A DNA stretch of 64,000 bases, taken from Pseudomonadota bacterium (GTDB taxonomy: Bacteria > Pseudomonadota > Alphaproteobacteria > GCA-2746255). The DNA is taken from assembly GCA_040752895.1 (NCBI GenBank), contig JBFMHN010000002.1, positions 330,368 to 394,367 of the forward strand. Direction: 5' to 3'. Shown here in pieces: positions 55,204 to 63,878 of the stretch. The notes under the pieces were generated by a model. It was not told the origin of the DNA. It was given only the letters and a program-made list of their open reading frames with translations, and ran no database searches. Position 1 is the stretch's first letter, and the number at the start of each line of letters is the position of its first letter. The position numbers were made by a program, and so were the translations under genes.

Positions 55204-56559
55204 TTGGCGAAGAAGCTCTTCATCAAAACATACGGTTGCCAGATGAACGTCTACGACTCCGCCCGCATGGCGGACGTCCTGGCGCCGCTCGGCTTCGCGG
55301 CGGCGGCAGGGGCGGCGGAGGCGGACATGGTGATCTTGAACACCTGCCACATCCGCGAGAAGGCGTCCGAGAAACTTTTTTCGGAACTTGGGCGACTGCG
55401 CGAGACGAAAGCGCGTCGCACCGAGGCCGGCAAGCCTTTGATCCTTGCCGTTGCCGGCTGTGTCGCCCAGGCCGAAGGGGAAGAAATTTTCCGCCGCGCC
55501 CCTTACGTGGACATTGTCTTCGGGCCGCAGTCCTACCACCGGCTGCCGGAGATGGTGGCCCGCGCGGCGCGGGCCGGGGGCGCGGTGCTGGAGACCGACT
55601 TCCCGGCCGAATCGAAGTTCGACCATCTGCCCGCAGCGGCATCCGCCGGGGTTTCAGCTTTTCTCACCATCCAGGAAGGGTGCGACAAGTTCTGCACCTT
55701 CTGCGTCGTTCCTTATACGCGCGGCGCGGAATTTTCGCGGCCCGCCGCCGACGTGGCGGAGGAAGCAAAGCGGCTCGTTGCGAAAGGGGCCCGCGAGATC
55801 ACGCTTCTCGGCCAGAACGTGAACGCCTATCGCGGGCGAAGGCCGGCCGGCGGCACCGCCAATCTTGCCGAGTTGATCCGTACCCTGGCGGCAATTCCAG
55901 ACCTGCTCCGCATCCGCTACATGACCTCGCACCCGAAGGACATGGATGAAGATCTCCTCGCCCTTCACGGCGAGGAACCCAAGCTCATGCCTTTCCTGCA
56001 TTTGCCCGTGCAGTCCGGTTCGGACCGCGTGCTGGCCCGGATGAACCGCGGTCACACCGCCGCGGATTACCGCGCGACCGTCGCCGCGCTTCGCCGGCAT
56101 CGGCCGGACATCGCGCTGTCCTCGGATTTCATCGTCGGCTTTCCCGGCGAGACGGAAGACGATTTCGAAGCCACGCTGGCGCTTGTCCGCGCGCTGCGTT
56201 TCGCCCAGGCCTTTTCGTTCAAGTTCAGCCCGCGGCCAGGCACCCCGGCCGCCGGGATGGCGGACCCGGTGCCCGAGGCGGTAAAGGAAGAACGCCTTTC
56301 CCACCTGCAGGCCGTGCTCGGGGAACAGCAGCGTGCCTGGAACGCGGCCACGGTGGGCCGCACGCTGCCTGTCCTTTTCGAGCGCTTGGGCCGCCGCCCC
56401 GGCCAGGTCATAGGCCGCAGCCCTTACCTGCAGGCCGTGCACGTTGCCGCTTCCGAGACCGCGATCGGCGAGACGCGGGACGTGCGCATTACCGCCGTCA
56501 CCATCAACAGCCTAGAAGGAACACCGGTGAACCCCGTTGCGACAAGGGCATGCGCGTGA
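55204..56559 (+). CDS. miaB: MiaB, tRNA 2-methylthio-N6-isopentenyladenosine synthase
   Basis: Radical SAM methylthiotransferase acting on tRNA A37, with two [4Fe-4S] clusters. 451 residues. TTG start 55204 gives the conserved [22 protein letters not shown] is weak. N-terminal cluster Cys in [15 protein letters not shown] and GCVAQ; radical SAM Cys160, Cys164, Cys167 in [11 protein letters not shown]-terminal TRAM-like domain. The 105-base gap before it contains TTGACT at 55095-55100 and two ATCTAT copies 11 bases apart (55135, 55146). Confidence 0.97.
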   Translation: MAKKLFIKTYGCQMNVYDSARMADVLAPLGFAAAAGAAEADMVILNTCHIREKASEKLFSELGRLRETKARRTEAGKPLILAVAGCVAQAEGEEIFRRAPYVDIVFGPQSYHRLPEMVARAARAGGAVLETDFPAESKFDHLPAAASAGVSAFLTIQEGCDKFCTFCVVPYTRGAEFSRPAADVAEEAKRLVAKGAREITLLGQNVNAYRGRRPAGGTANLAELIRTLAAIPDLLRIRYMTSHPKDMDEDLLALHGEEPKLMPFLHLPVQSGSDRVLARMNRGHTAADYRATVAALRRHRPDIALSSDFIVGFPGETEDDFEATLALVRALRFAQAFSFKFSPRPGTPAAGMADPVPEAVKEERLSHLQAVLGEQQRAWNAATVGRTLPVLFERLGRRPGQVIGRSPYLQAVHVAASETAIGETRDVRITAVTINSLEGTPVNPVATRACA

Positions 56560-57572
56560 ATCCGACAAAAACATCGGAAAAAGAAAGCCCGCTTTACCTG
56601 CAATTTGACGACAACCGTCTTCTTCCGCACCTTTATGGGAAACAGGACGAACATCTTGCGCGAATCGAGCAAAAGCTTGGGGTGGCCATCACCTCGCGGG
56701 GCAACCGTCTGGCGATTTCCGGGCCGGCCGGCCGCGTTCGCGCGGCGCGCGCGGCGCTCGAATCGCTCTACCGCCGGCTGCGCGAAGGCCGCGACGTTGA
56801 CGCCGGCGAGGTCGAGGCCGCCTTGCGGCTTGCCATGAGCACGGAAGACGGCCGGTTCAGCCCCGAGGCCTACGCCATCCCGACGCGCAAGCGGCTGATT
56901 TTGCCGCGCTCGCCGGGCCAGGTCCGCTACGTGCGTGCGCTGCAGGAGCACGAGCTTGTCGTTGCCTTGGGGCCGGCCGGCAGCGGCAAGACCTACCTGG
57001 CCGTCGCCATGGCGGTTTCCATGCTGATGACCGGCCAGGTGGACCGCATCATTCTCTCGCGTCCCGCCGTCGAGGCGGGCGAGCGGCTCGGCTTCCTGCC
57101 GGGGGATTTGCGCGAGAAGATCGACCCTTACTTGCGGCCGCTCTACGAGGCGCTCCACGACATGATGCCGCTCGATCAAGTGAACCGCCGGCTGGCCAGC
57201 GGCGAGATCGAGATCGCACCGCTGGCCTTCATGCGCGGGCGCACGCTTGCGAACGCCTATGTGATCCTGGACGAGGCGCAGAACACGACGGCCGTCCAGA
57301 TGAAGATGCTGCTGACGCGTCTTGGGGAGAATTCCCACATGACGGTGACCGGCGATTTGACCCAGGTTGATTTGCCGAAGGACGTCCGTTCCGGCCTTCG
57401 CGATTCACTGGAGGTGCTGGCCTCCGTTCCGGGGGTTTGCATTGTCGAGCTTGCGGACGTCGATGTCGTTCGGCATCCTCTGGTGTCGGACATCGTTCGC
57501 GCCTACGACGCCCGGGACCAGCGGGAAGGCGGCACTTCCTACGATTCGAACAAAACCTTGCCCGATGGCTGA
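56550..57572 (+). CDS. PhoH-like (YbeZ) ATPase
   Basis: 340 residues. Starts 10 bases inside miaB, as in many alphaproteobacteria. N-terminal KH-like region, then P-loop NTPase with Walker [15 protein letters not shown] (about 139-152) and Walker [29 protein letters not shown]. Works with YbeY (next gene) in rRNA maturation in several bacteria. Overlaps ybeY by 8 bases. Confidence 0.95.
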   Translation: MRVNPTKTSEKESPLYLQFDDNRLLPHLYGKQDEHLARIEQKLGVAITSRGNRLAISGPAGRVRAARAALESLYRRLREGRDVDAGEVEAALRLAMSTEDGRFSPEAYAIPTRKRLILPRSPGQVRYVRALQEHELVVALGPAGSGKTYLAVAMAVSMLMTGQVDRIILSRPAVEAGERLGFLPGDLREKIDPYLRPLYEALHDMMPLDQVNRRLASGEIEIAPLAFMRGRTLANAYVILDEAQNTTAVQMKMLLTRLGENSHMTVTGDLTQVDLPKDVRSGLRDSLEVLASVPGVCIVELADVDVVRHPLVSDIVRAYDARDQREGGTSYDSNKTLPDG

Positions 57573-58107
57573 ACCCAATCCGCCGGCCGCCCCGATCGTG
57601 CTCGCCATCGCCATCCGCGATCGGCGCTGGCGCGAAGCCTTGCCGGAGGTGCGCACGGTCGTCCGCCGCGCCGCCGCCGAGGCGCTGGCCGTCGAAGGGT
57701 TTGCCGCCGGCGGCGAGATCAGCTTCGCCCTGGTTGGGGACGCGGAGATCCGAAGGCTCAACCGCGACTACCGCCGGAAGGATCGTCCGACCAACGTCCT
57801 TGCCTTTCCGGGCGAAGCGCCCGGCCGCCGGAACGGTGCGCCCGGCCTCTTGGGCCCCGCCCTCTTGGGCGACGTCGTCATCGCGCTTGAGACGGTGACG
57901 GCCGAGGCGCGCGCGCAAGCAAAATCTCTTGCCGACCATCTCTCCCATCTCGTCGTCCACGGGGTGCTTCACCTGTTGGGGTACGACCACGGCGCGGCCA
58001 AAGCCGCCAACGCGATGGAGGCGCGCGAACGTTGCGTGCTCGCCAGGCTCGGTATTGCGGATCCTTACGTGGCGGCAGGGTCCGCCGCGGCCGAGGGGGT
58101 GCGATGA
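57565..58107 (+). CDS. ybeY: YbeY endoribonuclease
   Basis: 180 residues. Zinc-binding motif H-G-x-L-H-L-x-G-Y-D-H: HGVLHLLGYDHGAAK at about 132-146. FPGEAP and LLGDVVIALETV are typical. Processes 16S rRNA 3' end and takes part in 70S quality control. Sits between phoH and corC with ATGA-type overlap to corC. Confidence 0.97.
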   Translation: MAEPNPPAAPIVLAIAIRDRRWREALPEVRTVVRRAAAEALAVEGFAAGGEISFALVGDAEIRRLNRDYRRKDRPTNVLAFPGEAPGRRNGAPGLLGPALLGDVVIALETVTAEARAQAKSLADHLSHLVVHGVLHLLGYDHGAAKAANAMEARERCVLARLGIADPYVAAGSAAAEGVR

Positions 58108-58988
58108 AACCGCCCGCGCTGCCACCCGGTCGTTCCCGGCTCAAGGGTATCCGTGACCGGCTTTTCAGACGCGCCTACGTTCGGGCGGAAAGCCCGCTCG
58201 ATCGCGCGATCGGCGAGCTGATACCGAACGAAGACGCAGCGAAAATCACCATCGATCCGGACCAACGCGTCCTTCTCGAAAACGTGCTCGCGGTCCGCAA
58301 CGTCGCCGTCGTCGACATCATGGTGCCGCGCGCCGATATCGTGGCGGTCGAGGCGGAATCGACATTGAAGGAGGTGGCCGCGCTCATGAGCAGCGAAGCC
58401 CATTCCCGCCTGCCCGTCTATCGCAAGACCCTGGACGACGTGATCGGCATTGTGCACATCAAGGAGATTCTGGACAGTTGGATCTCGCAAGCGCCGTTCC
58501 ACCTTTCCAAGATCGATCGGCCGGCTCTGTTCGTGGCGCCGACGATGCGGGTTCTCGATCTTCTTCTGCAAATGCGCTCGGCCCATACGCACATGGCGCT
58601 GGTCGTCGATGAATATGGCGGTGTCAACGGGCTCGTCACCATCGAGGATCTGGTTGAGGAAATCATCGGCGAGATTCAGGACGAGCACGACGTCGAGACG
58701 CCCCCCATGCTGGCCGCCCTTCAGGACGGCTCGCTTCTGGCCGACGCCCGCGTCGAGCTGGAAACGTTCGAGGCGCGCATCGGCCGTCGGCTTCTCGTCG
58801 ACGAGGACGAAGACATCGACACGTTGGGCGGCCTCGTTTTTTATCTTGCCGGCCGTGTGCCCGCCCGCGGCGAGATCATCCACCACCCTTCCGGCATCGA
58901 GTTCGAGATTCTCGAAGCCGACGCGCGGCGCATCCGGCGCCTTCGAGTCCGCAACCTTTCGGCAACGCTTCCGCCGACCGATGAGTGA
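58104..58988 (+). CDS. CorC/HlyC-type CBS-domain protein
   Basis: 294 residues. Two CBS domains (VVDIMVPRADIVAVEAESTLKEV...VYRKTLDDVIGIVHIKEIL; ...MALVVDEYGGVNGLVTIEDLVEEIIGEIQDEHD) and the C-terminal transporter-associated CorC_HlyC domain (VEELFEARIGRRLLV...). In this gene order (ybeY-corC-lnt) it is conserved; role in magnesium/cobalt efflux is inferred from Salmonella CorC. Confidence 0.93.
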   Translation: MKPPALPPGRSRLKGIRDRLFRRAYVRAESPLDRAIGELIPNEDAAKITIDPDQRVLLENVLAVRNVAVVDIMVPRADIVAVEAESTLKEVAALMSSEAHSRLPVYRKTLDDVIGIVHIKEILDSWISQAPFHLSKIDRPALFVAPTMRVLDLLLQMRSAHTHMALVVDEYGGVNGLVTIEDLVEEIIGEIQDEHDVETPPMLAALQDGSLLADARVELETFEARIGRRLLVDEDEDIDTLGGLVFYLAGRVPARGEIIHHPSGIEFEILEADARRIRRLRVRNLSATLPPTDE

Positions 58989-60600
58989 AAGCGCGGCCGG
59001 TCGGCGGCGTGCCCGTTTTCTCGGCGCGGCCGGCGCGCTGCGCGAACGGGTGGGCGCCCTTTCCGGCTGGCGCCGCTACGGCATGAGCTGCCTGCTCGGC
59101 GCGCTGGCTGCCCTTGCGATGCCGCCCTGGCACGCCGTGCCCCTGCTTTTTCTCGCCTTCCCGGCGCTCCTCTGGCAGATCGAGATGGCAGGCCGCCCCC
59201 GCATCGCCTTCCTGGTCGGGCTGGCCTTCGGCTTCGGTCACTTCCTTGTCGGCGTCCAGTGGATCGCGAACGCCTTCCTGGTTGACGCGGAACGCTTCGC
59301 CTGGCTCGTGCCGGTTGCGATTCCGGGCCTTGCCCTCTATCTCGCCCTTTTCCCTGCCGCCACCACCCTTCTCTTTCGCCTGCTGCGGTCTTCTTTCGCG
59401 GCGCGCGGCTGGAGCGGTGCCCTTCTTTTCGCGCTTCTGTGGACGGGAACGGAATGGCTGCGCGGGGAACTTCTGACCGGTTTTCCGTGGACGCCGGTGG
59501 GGCTCGTCTGGGCGGTGTCGGATGCGATGCTGCAAGGGGCCGCTTTCTTCGGCGTCTTCGGCCTCAGTTTCTTCACCGTGCTGGCGGCGGCGCTGCCGGC
59601 CTTCCTGGCCGAGAGAGGAAGGTGTTGCCGCCTTTTGCCCTTGCTGGCGGCTTGTTTGCTGATGGCCGGCCTTTGGTTCGGCGGTATGGCGCGACTTGCC
59701 CGGGCGGAGGCCGCATTTTTTCCGGGCGTTCACTTGCGCCTCGTGCAGCCGGGCATCCCCCAAAGCCTGAAATGGGATCCCGCCCTTCGCGAGCAGCATT
59801 TCGAGCGTCACCTGGCGCTCACGCTTGGCGAAGGCTTCGCGCGCGCCACCCTTGTCATCTGGCCGGAAATGGCCGCGCCTTATTTTCTGGCCGAGGATCC
59901 GGAACGGCGCGCCCGCCTCGCGCACGCCGTGCCGAAGGGCGGGCTCTTGCTTACCGGGGCGCCGCGCCTGCCGCCGGAAGCGGCCGAGCCAAACCGGGGC
60001 TTTTCAAACGGGCTCGTCGCGCTCGACGGCCAGGGGCGAATCCTTGGCGGCTACGACAAATTCCATCTCGTCCCCTTCGGCGAGTTCGTGCCCTTGCGGG
60101 ACGTTCTGCCCCTCCCGCGGCTGGTCCCCGGCATCGGCGATTTTTACCGCGGGCCGGGGCCGCAGACGCTCATCCTTCCCGGTCTTCCGCCGCTAAGTCC
60201 CCTCATCTGCTACGAGGTGATTTTCTCGGGCGAAGTCGTGGGAAAGGCCTTGCCGCCGCGCTGGCTTCTGAACGTGACGAACGACGCCTGGTTCGGCGAA
60301 AGTTCCGGCCCATACCAGCATTTCGCCGCCGCCCGCTTCCGGGCCGTCGAGGAAGGGCTGGCGCTGGTGCGCGTCGCCAACACCGGCGTCTCGGCGATCA
60401 TCGACCCGTACGGACGGGTGCTTGAACGCTTAGATCTCGGCGCGGTCGGCGTGCTGGACGGCCCCCTGCCGGCGTCGCTCGACCTGGCTCCCTTATACGG
60501 GCGGCTGCACGGAAAAGCACTCGGCCTTCTTCTGGCGGCCGGTCTTGGACTGCTGGGTCTGCGACGGATCTTGTGCCGTCCCGGCGGCAAGATTTCTTGA
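58981..60600 (+). CDS. lnt: Apolipoprotein N-acyltransferase (Lnt)
   Basis: 539 residues. About seven membrane helices in the first 215 residues, then a nitrilase fold. Catalytic triad visible: Glu296 (VIWPEMAAPYF), Lys360 (GYDKFHLVPFGEFVP) and Cys410 (LICYEVIFSG). Completes triacylation of lipoproteins in the inner membrane; this window encodes three lipoproteins (BON, LppC, BamE-like). Start overlaps corC by 8 bases. Confidence 0.97.
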   Translation: MSESAAGRRRARFLGAAGALRERVGALSGWRRYGMSCLLGALAALAMPPWHAVPLLFLAFPALLWQIEMAGRPRIAFLVGLAFGFGHFLVGVQWIANAFLVDAERFAWLVPVAIPGLALYLALFPAATTLLFRLLRSSFAARGWSGALLFALLWTGTEWLRGELLTGFPWTPVGLVWAVSDAMLQGAAFFGVFGLSFFTVLAAALPAFLAERGRCCRLLPLLAACLLMAGLWFGGMARLARAEAAFFPGVHLRLVQPGIPQSLKWDPALREQHFERHLALTLGEGFARATLVIWPEMAAPYFLAEDPERRARLAHAVPKGGLLLTGAPRLPPEAAEPNRGFSNGLVALDGQGRILGGYDKFHLVPFGEFVPLRDVLPLPRLVPGIGDFYRGPGPQTLILPGLPPLSPLICYEVIFSGEVVGKALPPRWLLNVTNDAWFGESSGPYQHFAAARFRAVEEGLALVRVANTGVSAIIDPYGRVLERLDLGAVGVLDGPLPASLDLAPLYGRLHGKALGLLLAAGLGLLGLRRILCRPGGKIS

Positions 60601-60633
60601 CGGTTACGATCTCGGCTTGGCCGCCCTACGGGC

Positions 60634-60679
60634 GTATGCTACATATGGTTGTATGCCGCCGCCGGTTACAATCGCATAC
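60634..60679 (+). repeat. GTATGC repeats before the PhrR-like gene
   Basis: GTATGC occurs at 60634-60639 and 60651-60656 (17-base period) and in inverted form GCATAC at 60674-60679. A TACAAT at 60667-60672 could be the -10 of the downstream regulator gene. The arrangement suggests operator half-sites around a promoter, possibly for autoregulation. Confidence 0.55.
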
Positions 60680-60717
60680 TCGAAAAGCCGTCCGGCAAGC
60701 CCGGAACGGTGCCGCCC

Positions 60718-61206
60718 ATGACAGCCGCAATCTCGGCGAAGAAGGAACCCCCCCGTCGCTACGGGCGGGCCGGCCGGAAAAGCGACGGCCCCAACCCCGT
60801 TGACATTCATGTCGGCGGCCGGGTCCGGCTTCGCCGCACTCTTCTCGGCATGAGTCAGGAAAAACTCGCCAAGGCCTTGGGCCTTACCTTCCAGCAGGTC
60901 CAGAAATACGAACGCGGCACGAACCGGATCGGCGCCAGCCGTCTCCATGAGTTGAGCCAGGCGCTGGATGTGCCGGTGGCGTTCTTTTTTGACGATTTGG
61001 ACGCCGGGTCGGGCGCGGCGCCGGCCTTCACGGGCGGCTATTTGCACGAGGACGCCGCCCCCCCCTTCGAGGGCGATCCGATGGGCAAGCGCGAGACGCT
61101 GCAACTGGTTCGCGCCTACTACCGGATCAAGAGCCGCGCCGTCCGCAAGCGCATTCTCGATCTCGCAAGGTCGCTGGCTGACGACAAGGAAGCGGACGAA
61201 GACTAG
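60718..61206 (+). CDS. PraR/PhrR-like XRE transcriptional regulator
   Basis: 162 residues from ATG 60718 (an earlier ATG 60649 would place the start in the repeat region). HTH domain NPVDIHVGGRVRLRRTLLGM followed by SQEKLAKALGLTFQQVQKYE matches the rhizobial PhrR/PraR regulators. Conserved alphaproteobacterial location between lnt and metK. C-terminal half is weakly conserved and ends acidic. Likely autoregulatory via the GTATGC repeats, which is inference. Confidence 0.9.
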   Translation: MTAAISAKKEPPRRYGRAGRKSDGPNPVDIHVGGRVRLRRTLLGMSQEKLAKALGLTFQQVQKYERGTNRIGASRLHELSQALDVPVAFFFDDLDAGSGAAPAFTGGYLHEDAAPPFEGDPMGKRETLQLVRAYYRIKSRAVRKRILDLARSLADDKEADED

Positions 61207-61217
61207 CACGCCTTGCT

Positions 61218-61241
61218 CGGGCCGCGCGCCTTGACGGCCCG
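61218..61241 (+). other. Hairpin in the metK leader
   Basis: CGGGCCG (61218-61224) pairs with CGGCCCG (61235-61241) over a 10-base loop. No T tract. A second GC stem, GCCGC with GCGGC, lies between about 61273 and 61295, ahead of the metK SD. This could be a leader structure, but I could not match it to any SAM riboswitch class. Confidence 0.4.
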
Positions 61242-61321
61242 GCGAAAGGCTGCCACAAAATCGCCCCTTAAAAGCCGCCGCCGTTCCCGTGCGGCAAAAT
61301 CTCGAACCGGGAGGAAGCCTT

Positions 61322-62491
61322 TTGCGAAAGGGCGAATATCTATTCACCAGTGAGTCCGTGTCGGAGGGTCATCCCGACAAGGTGTGCGATCGCATCTCGG
61401 ACGCCATCGTCGACACGTTCCTGGCCGCCGAACCGCAAGCGCGCGTCGCCGTCGAAACCCTGGTGACGACGAACCGGATTGTCCTCGCCGGCGAGGTCCG
61501 CGGGCCCGCGGCGATCACCCCCCAGACGCTCGAAGACGTTGCCCGCCAAACGGTTCGCGCCATCGGTTACGATCAGGAAAGCTTCCACTGGCAAGAGGCG
61601 GAAGTGTCCGTCTATGTCCACAACCAGTCCGAAGACATCGCGCTTGGCGTGGATGCGAAAGGCAACAAGGACGAGGGTGCGGGCGACCAGGGCATCATGT
61701 TCGGCTATGCCTGCCGTGAAACCGACGTCCTGATGCCGGCCCCCATCTACTACGCCCACGCCATCCTGCGCGCCCTCGCGGACGTCCGCCACAGCGGCAA
61801 GGAGCCGGGCCTGCGTCCGGATTCGAAAAGCCAGGTCACGCTCGCCTATTTGGACGGTTCCCCGGTGCGCGCGACCTCGATCGTCGTTTCAACCCAGCAC
61901 GCGCCGGAACTTAGCCAGGACGACGTCCGGCGGATCGTCCGCCCCTATGTCGAGAAGGCACTGCCCGCAGGCTGGATGTGCGACGACGAAAATTTCTACG
62001 TGAATCCGACGGGCCGTTTCGTTGTCGGCGGGCCGCACGGCGATGCCGGCGTAACCGGCCGCAAGATCATCGTGGACACCTATGGCGGTGCCGCTCCCCA
62101 TGGCGGGGGCGCTTTTTCCGGCAAGGACCCGTCGAAGGTCGACCGCTCGGCGGCCTATGCGGCGCGCTACCTTGCGAAGAACGTCGTCGCGGCTGGGCTG
62201 GCCGATCGCTGCACGATCCAGCTGGCCTATGCGATCGGCGTGTCGAAGCCGCTCGCGGTTTATATCGACACGCACGGCACCGGCCTTGCCGACGAAAGCA
62301 TTCTTTCCGACGTGCTTTGCGATCTGGTTGACCTCTCCCCGCGCGGCATCCGCGAGCATCTGAAACTCAACCGCCCGATCTACGAGCGGACGGCGGCCTA
62401 CGGCCATTTCGGCCGCGCGCCGGAAGCGGACGGCGGGTTTTCCTGGGAGCGGCTCGACCTCGTTGACGAACTCAGGGCCGCCTTTAAATAA
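61322..62491 (+). CDS. metK: S-adenosylmethionine synthetase
   Basis: 389 residues from TTG 61322, chosen because GGAGGA at 61310-61315 lies six bases upstream; an in-frame GTG at 61289 lacks an SD. Motifs [32 protein letters not shown], and [20 protein letters not shown] with the conserved P-loop-like glycine segment. Supplies SAM for MiaB, HemW, RsmI and TrmB of this window. Confidence 0.98.
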   Translation: MRKGEYLFTSESVSEGHPDKVCDRISDAIVDTFLAAEPQARVAVETLVTTNRIVLAGEVRGPAAITPQTLEDVARQTVRAIGYDQESFHWQEAEVSVYVHNQSEDIALGVDAKGNKDEGAGDQGIMFGYACRETDVLMPAPIYYAHAILRALADVRHSGKEPGLRPDSKSQVTLAYLDGSPVRATSIVVSTQHAPELSQDDVRRIVRPYVEKALPAGWMCDDENFYVNPTGRFVVGGPHGDAGVTGRKIIVDTYGGAAPHGGGAFSGKDPSKVDRSAAYAARYLAKNVVAAGLADRCTIQLAYAIGVSKPLAVYIDTHGTGLADESILSDVLCDLVDLSPRGIREHLKLNRPIYERTAAYGHFGRAPEADGGFSWERLDLVDELRAAFK

Positions 62492-62507
62492 ACAAAAAGG
62501 GGTGGGA

Positions 62508-63227
62508 ATGGCCGACGGCCCGCCGCCACGGAAGCGCATTCTGTACGGCAGGCGGCACGGCCATCGCTTGCGCCAGGTCCAGAAGGCCAGGTTCGAACGT
62601 CTGCTGCCGGGCCTTGCCGTGCATCTTCCCCGGGAAGGCGACTTGCTCGAACCCGAACGCCTGTTCCATGCCCGGCCGGCCGAGATATGGCTCGAGATCG
62701 GCTTCGGCGCCGGCGAGCATCTGGCGTGGCAGGCGCGGGCGCACCCGGAGATAGGCTTTCTCGGCTGCGAGCCTTTCGTGAACGGCATTGCCGGGCTTTT
62801 GAAGCAGATCGAGGAAGGCGCCTTGCAAAACGTCCGCATTTTTCCGGACGACGCCAGGCTTCTTCTCGCCGCCCTGCCGACCGGTTCCGTGGGCCGCGTT
62901 TTCCTCTTATTTCCGGACCCGTGGCCGAAGAAGCGTCACCACAAGCGGCGTTTCGTCACGCCGGAGAACCTGGACGTCCTTGCGCGCGTCATGCGGGAAG
63001 GGGCCGAACTCCGGCTTGCCACCGACGACCCGGACTATGTCCGATGGATGCTGCGGCACGCCCTCGCCCATCCGGACTTTGCCTGGGAAGCGAAGGGCCC
63101 CGGGGCCTTCCGGCAGCGTCCCGCCGACTGGCCGGCGACCCGCTACGAGGCGAAAGCGGCACAAGCAGGGCGGCGGGCGGCCTATTTGCGCTTCCGCCGC
63201 CTGGCCGCCGCGCCGGCCAGGGCTTAG
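62508..63227 (+). CDS. trmB: tRNA (guanine-N7)-methyltransferase (TrmB)
   Basis: 239 residues from ATG 62508 (AAAAGGGG SD). SAM-binding EIGFGAGEHLAWQA and the TrmB signature LFPDPWPKKRHHKRRF. Methylates G46 of tRNAs. 16 bases after metK, so probably co-transcribed. Confidence 0.96.
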   Translation: MADGPPPRKRILYGRRHGHRLRQVQKARFERLLPGLAVHLPREGDLLEPERLFHARPAEIWLEIGFGAGEHLAWQARAHPEIGFLGCEPFVNGIAGLLKQIEEGALQNVRIFPDDARLLLAALPTGSVGRVFLLFPDPWPKKRHHKRRFVTPENLDVLARVMREGAELRLATDDPDYVRWMLRHALAHPDFAWEAKGPGAFRQRPADWPATRYEAKAAQAGRRAAYLRFRRLAAAPARA

Positions 63228-63235
63228 AAAAAGGG

Positions 63236-63264
63236 TTGAAGAAACCGCGGAGTCTTTCTATTTT
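63236..63264 (+). promoter_or_regulatory. Sigma70-type promoter for rimP-nusA
   Basis: TTGAAG at 63236-63241 and TATTTT at 63259-63264 with a 17-base spacer, starting 9 bases after the trmB stop. Transcription would begin near 63271. Confidence 0.55.
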
Positions 63265-63283
63265 AAAGAAAAATTCCCTAAGC

Positions 63284-63297
63284 CTGAAAAGCTTCAG
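63284..63297 (+). other. Small hairpin in rimP leader
   Basis: CTGAA-AAGC-TTCAG, 5-bp stem, 4-base loop, lying between the proposed start of transcription and the terminator hairpin. Confidence 0.4.
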
Positions 63298-63306
63298 ACG
63301 ATAAAA

Positions 63307-63333
63307 GGGGTGGGCCAACGGCCCGCCTTTTTT
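63307..63333 (+). terminator. Rho-independent terminator between trmB and rimP
   Basis: GGGCC-AAC-GGCCC perfect stem at 63312-63324, extended by T-G and two G-C pairs (GG...CC), followed by TTTTTT at 63328-63333. Either terminates metK-trmB, or, if the promoter at 63236 is used, acts as a leader attenuator in front of rimP-nusA. Confidence 0.85.
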
Positions 63334-63371
63334 GTTACGGAATGCCGGAGTGGGCGAAAGGGGAGGGCCGG

Positions 63372-63869
63372 ATGCGAGAGCGCTCGCCAAAACTGGAAGA
63401 GCCGATCTTGAGGATGATCACACCGCCGTTGGAGGCAATGGGCTTTGAGATTGTCCGCGTGCTTCTTACCGGTGGCCGCGCGCCGACGTTGCAGGTGATG
63501 ACGGAGCGCGCCGACGGAACGGACGTCACGATCGAAGACTGCGCTGAAGTGAGCCGGACGATCTCGGCTCTTCTCGATGTCGAGGACCCAATCACGGGCG
63601 CCTACCATCTGGAGGTGAGCTCGCCAGGCATCGATCGGCCGCTCGTGCGGCGGAAGGACTTCTCCCGGTTCGCCGGTGAACTTGTGAAGCTGGAAGCTGC
63701 GCGGCCGGTCGGCGGGCGCAAGCGGTTCCAGGGGAAGCTCCTGGGCCTCGACGGCGACACCGTCCGCGTGGAACATGACGGGGAAGTCGTGGCGCTTGAT
63801 TTCGACGAGATCCGGCGCGCAAAACTTGTTCTGACCGATGAATTAATTGCAAGGAAGACAAAACCATGA
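63372..63869 (+). CDS. rimP: RimP ribosome maturation factor
   Basis: 165 residues from ATG 63372 (SD GGGAGGG close by; ATG 63342 without SD is an alternative). Conserved LEAMGFEIVRVLL, DVTIEDCAEVSRTISALLDVEDPITGAYHLEVSSPGIDRPL. Needed for 30S assembly. First gene of the rimP-nusA-(infB) operon. Confidence 0.97.
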   Translation: MRERSPKLEEPILRMITPPLEAMGFEIVRVLLTGGRAPTLQVMTERADGTDVTIEDCAEVSRTISALLDVEDPITGAYHLEVSSPGIDRPLVRRKDFSRFAGELVKLEAARPVGGRKRFQGKLLGLDGDTVRVEHDGEVVALDFDEIRRAKLVLTDELIARKTKP

Positions 63870-63878
63870 GGCGTGGAC

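Noticed and set aside
61207-61321. A known SAM riboswitch before metK.
   Set aside because: I could not find the conserved cores of SAM-I, SAM-II or SAM/SAH in this gap; only plain GC stems are visible.
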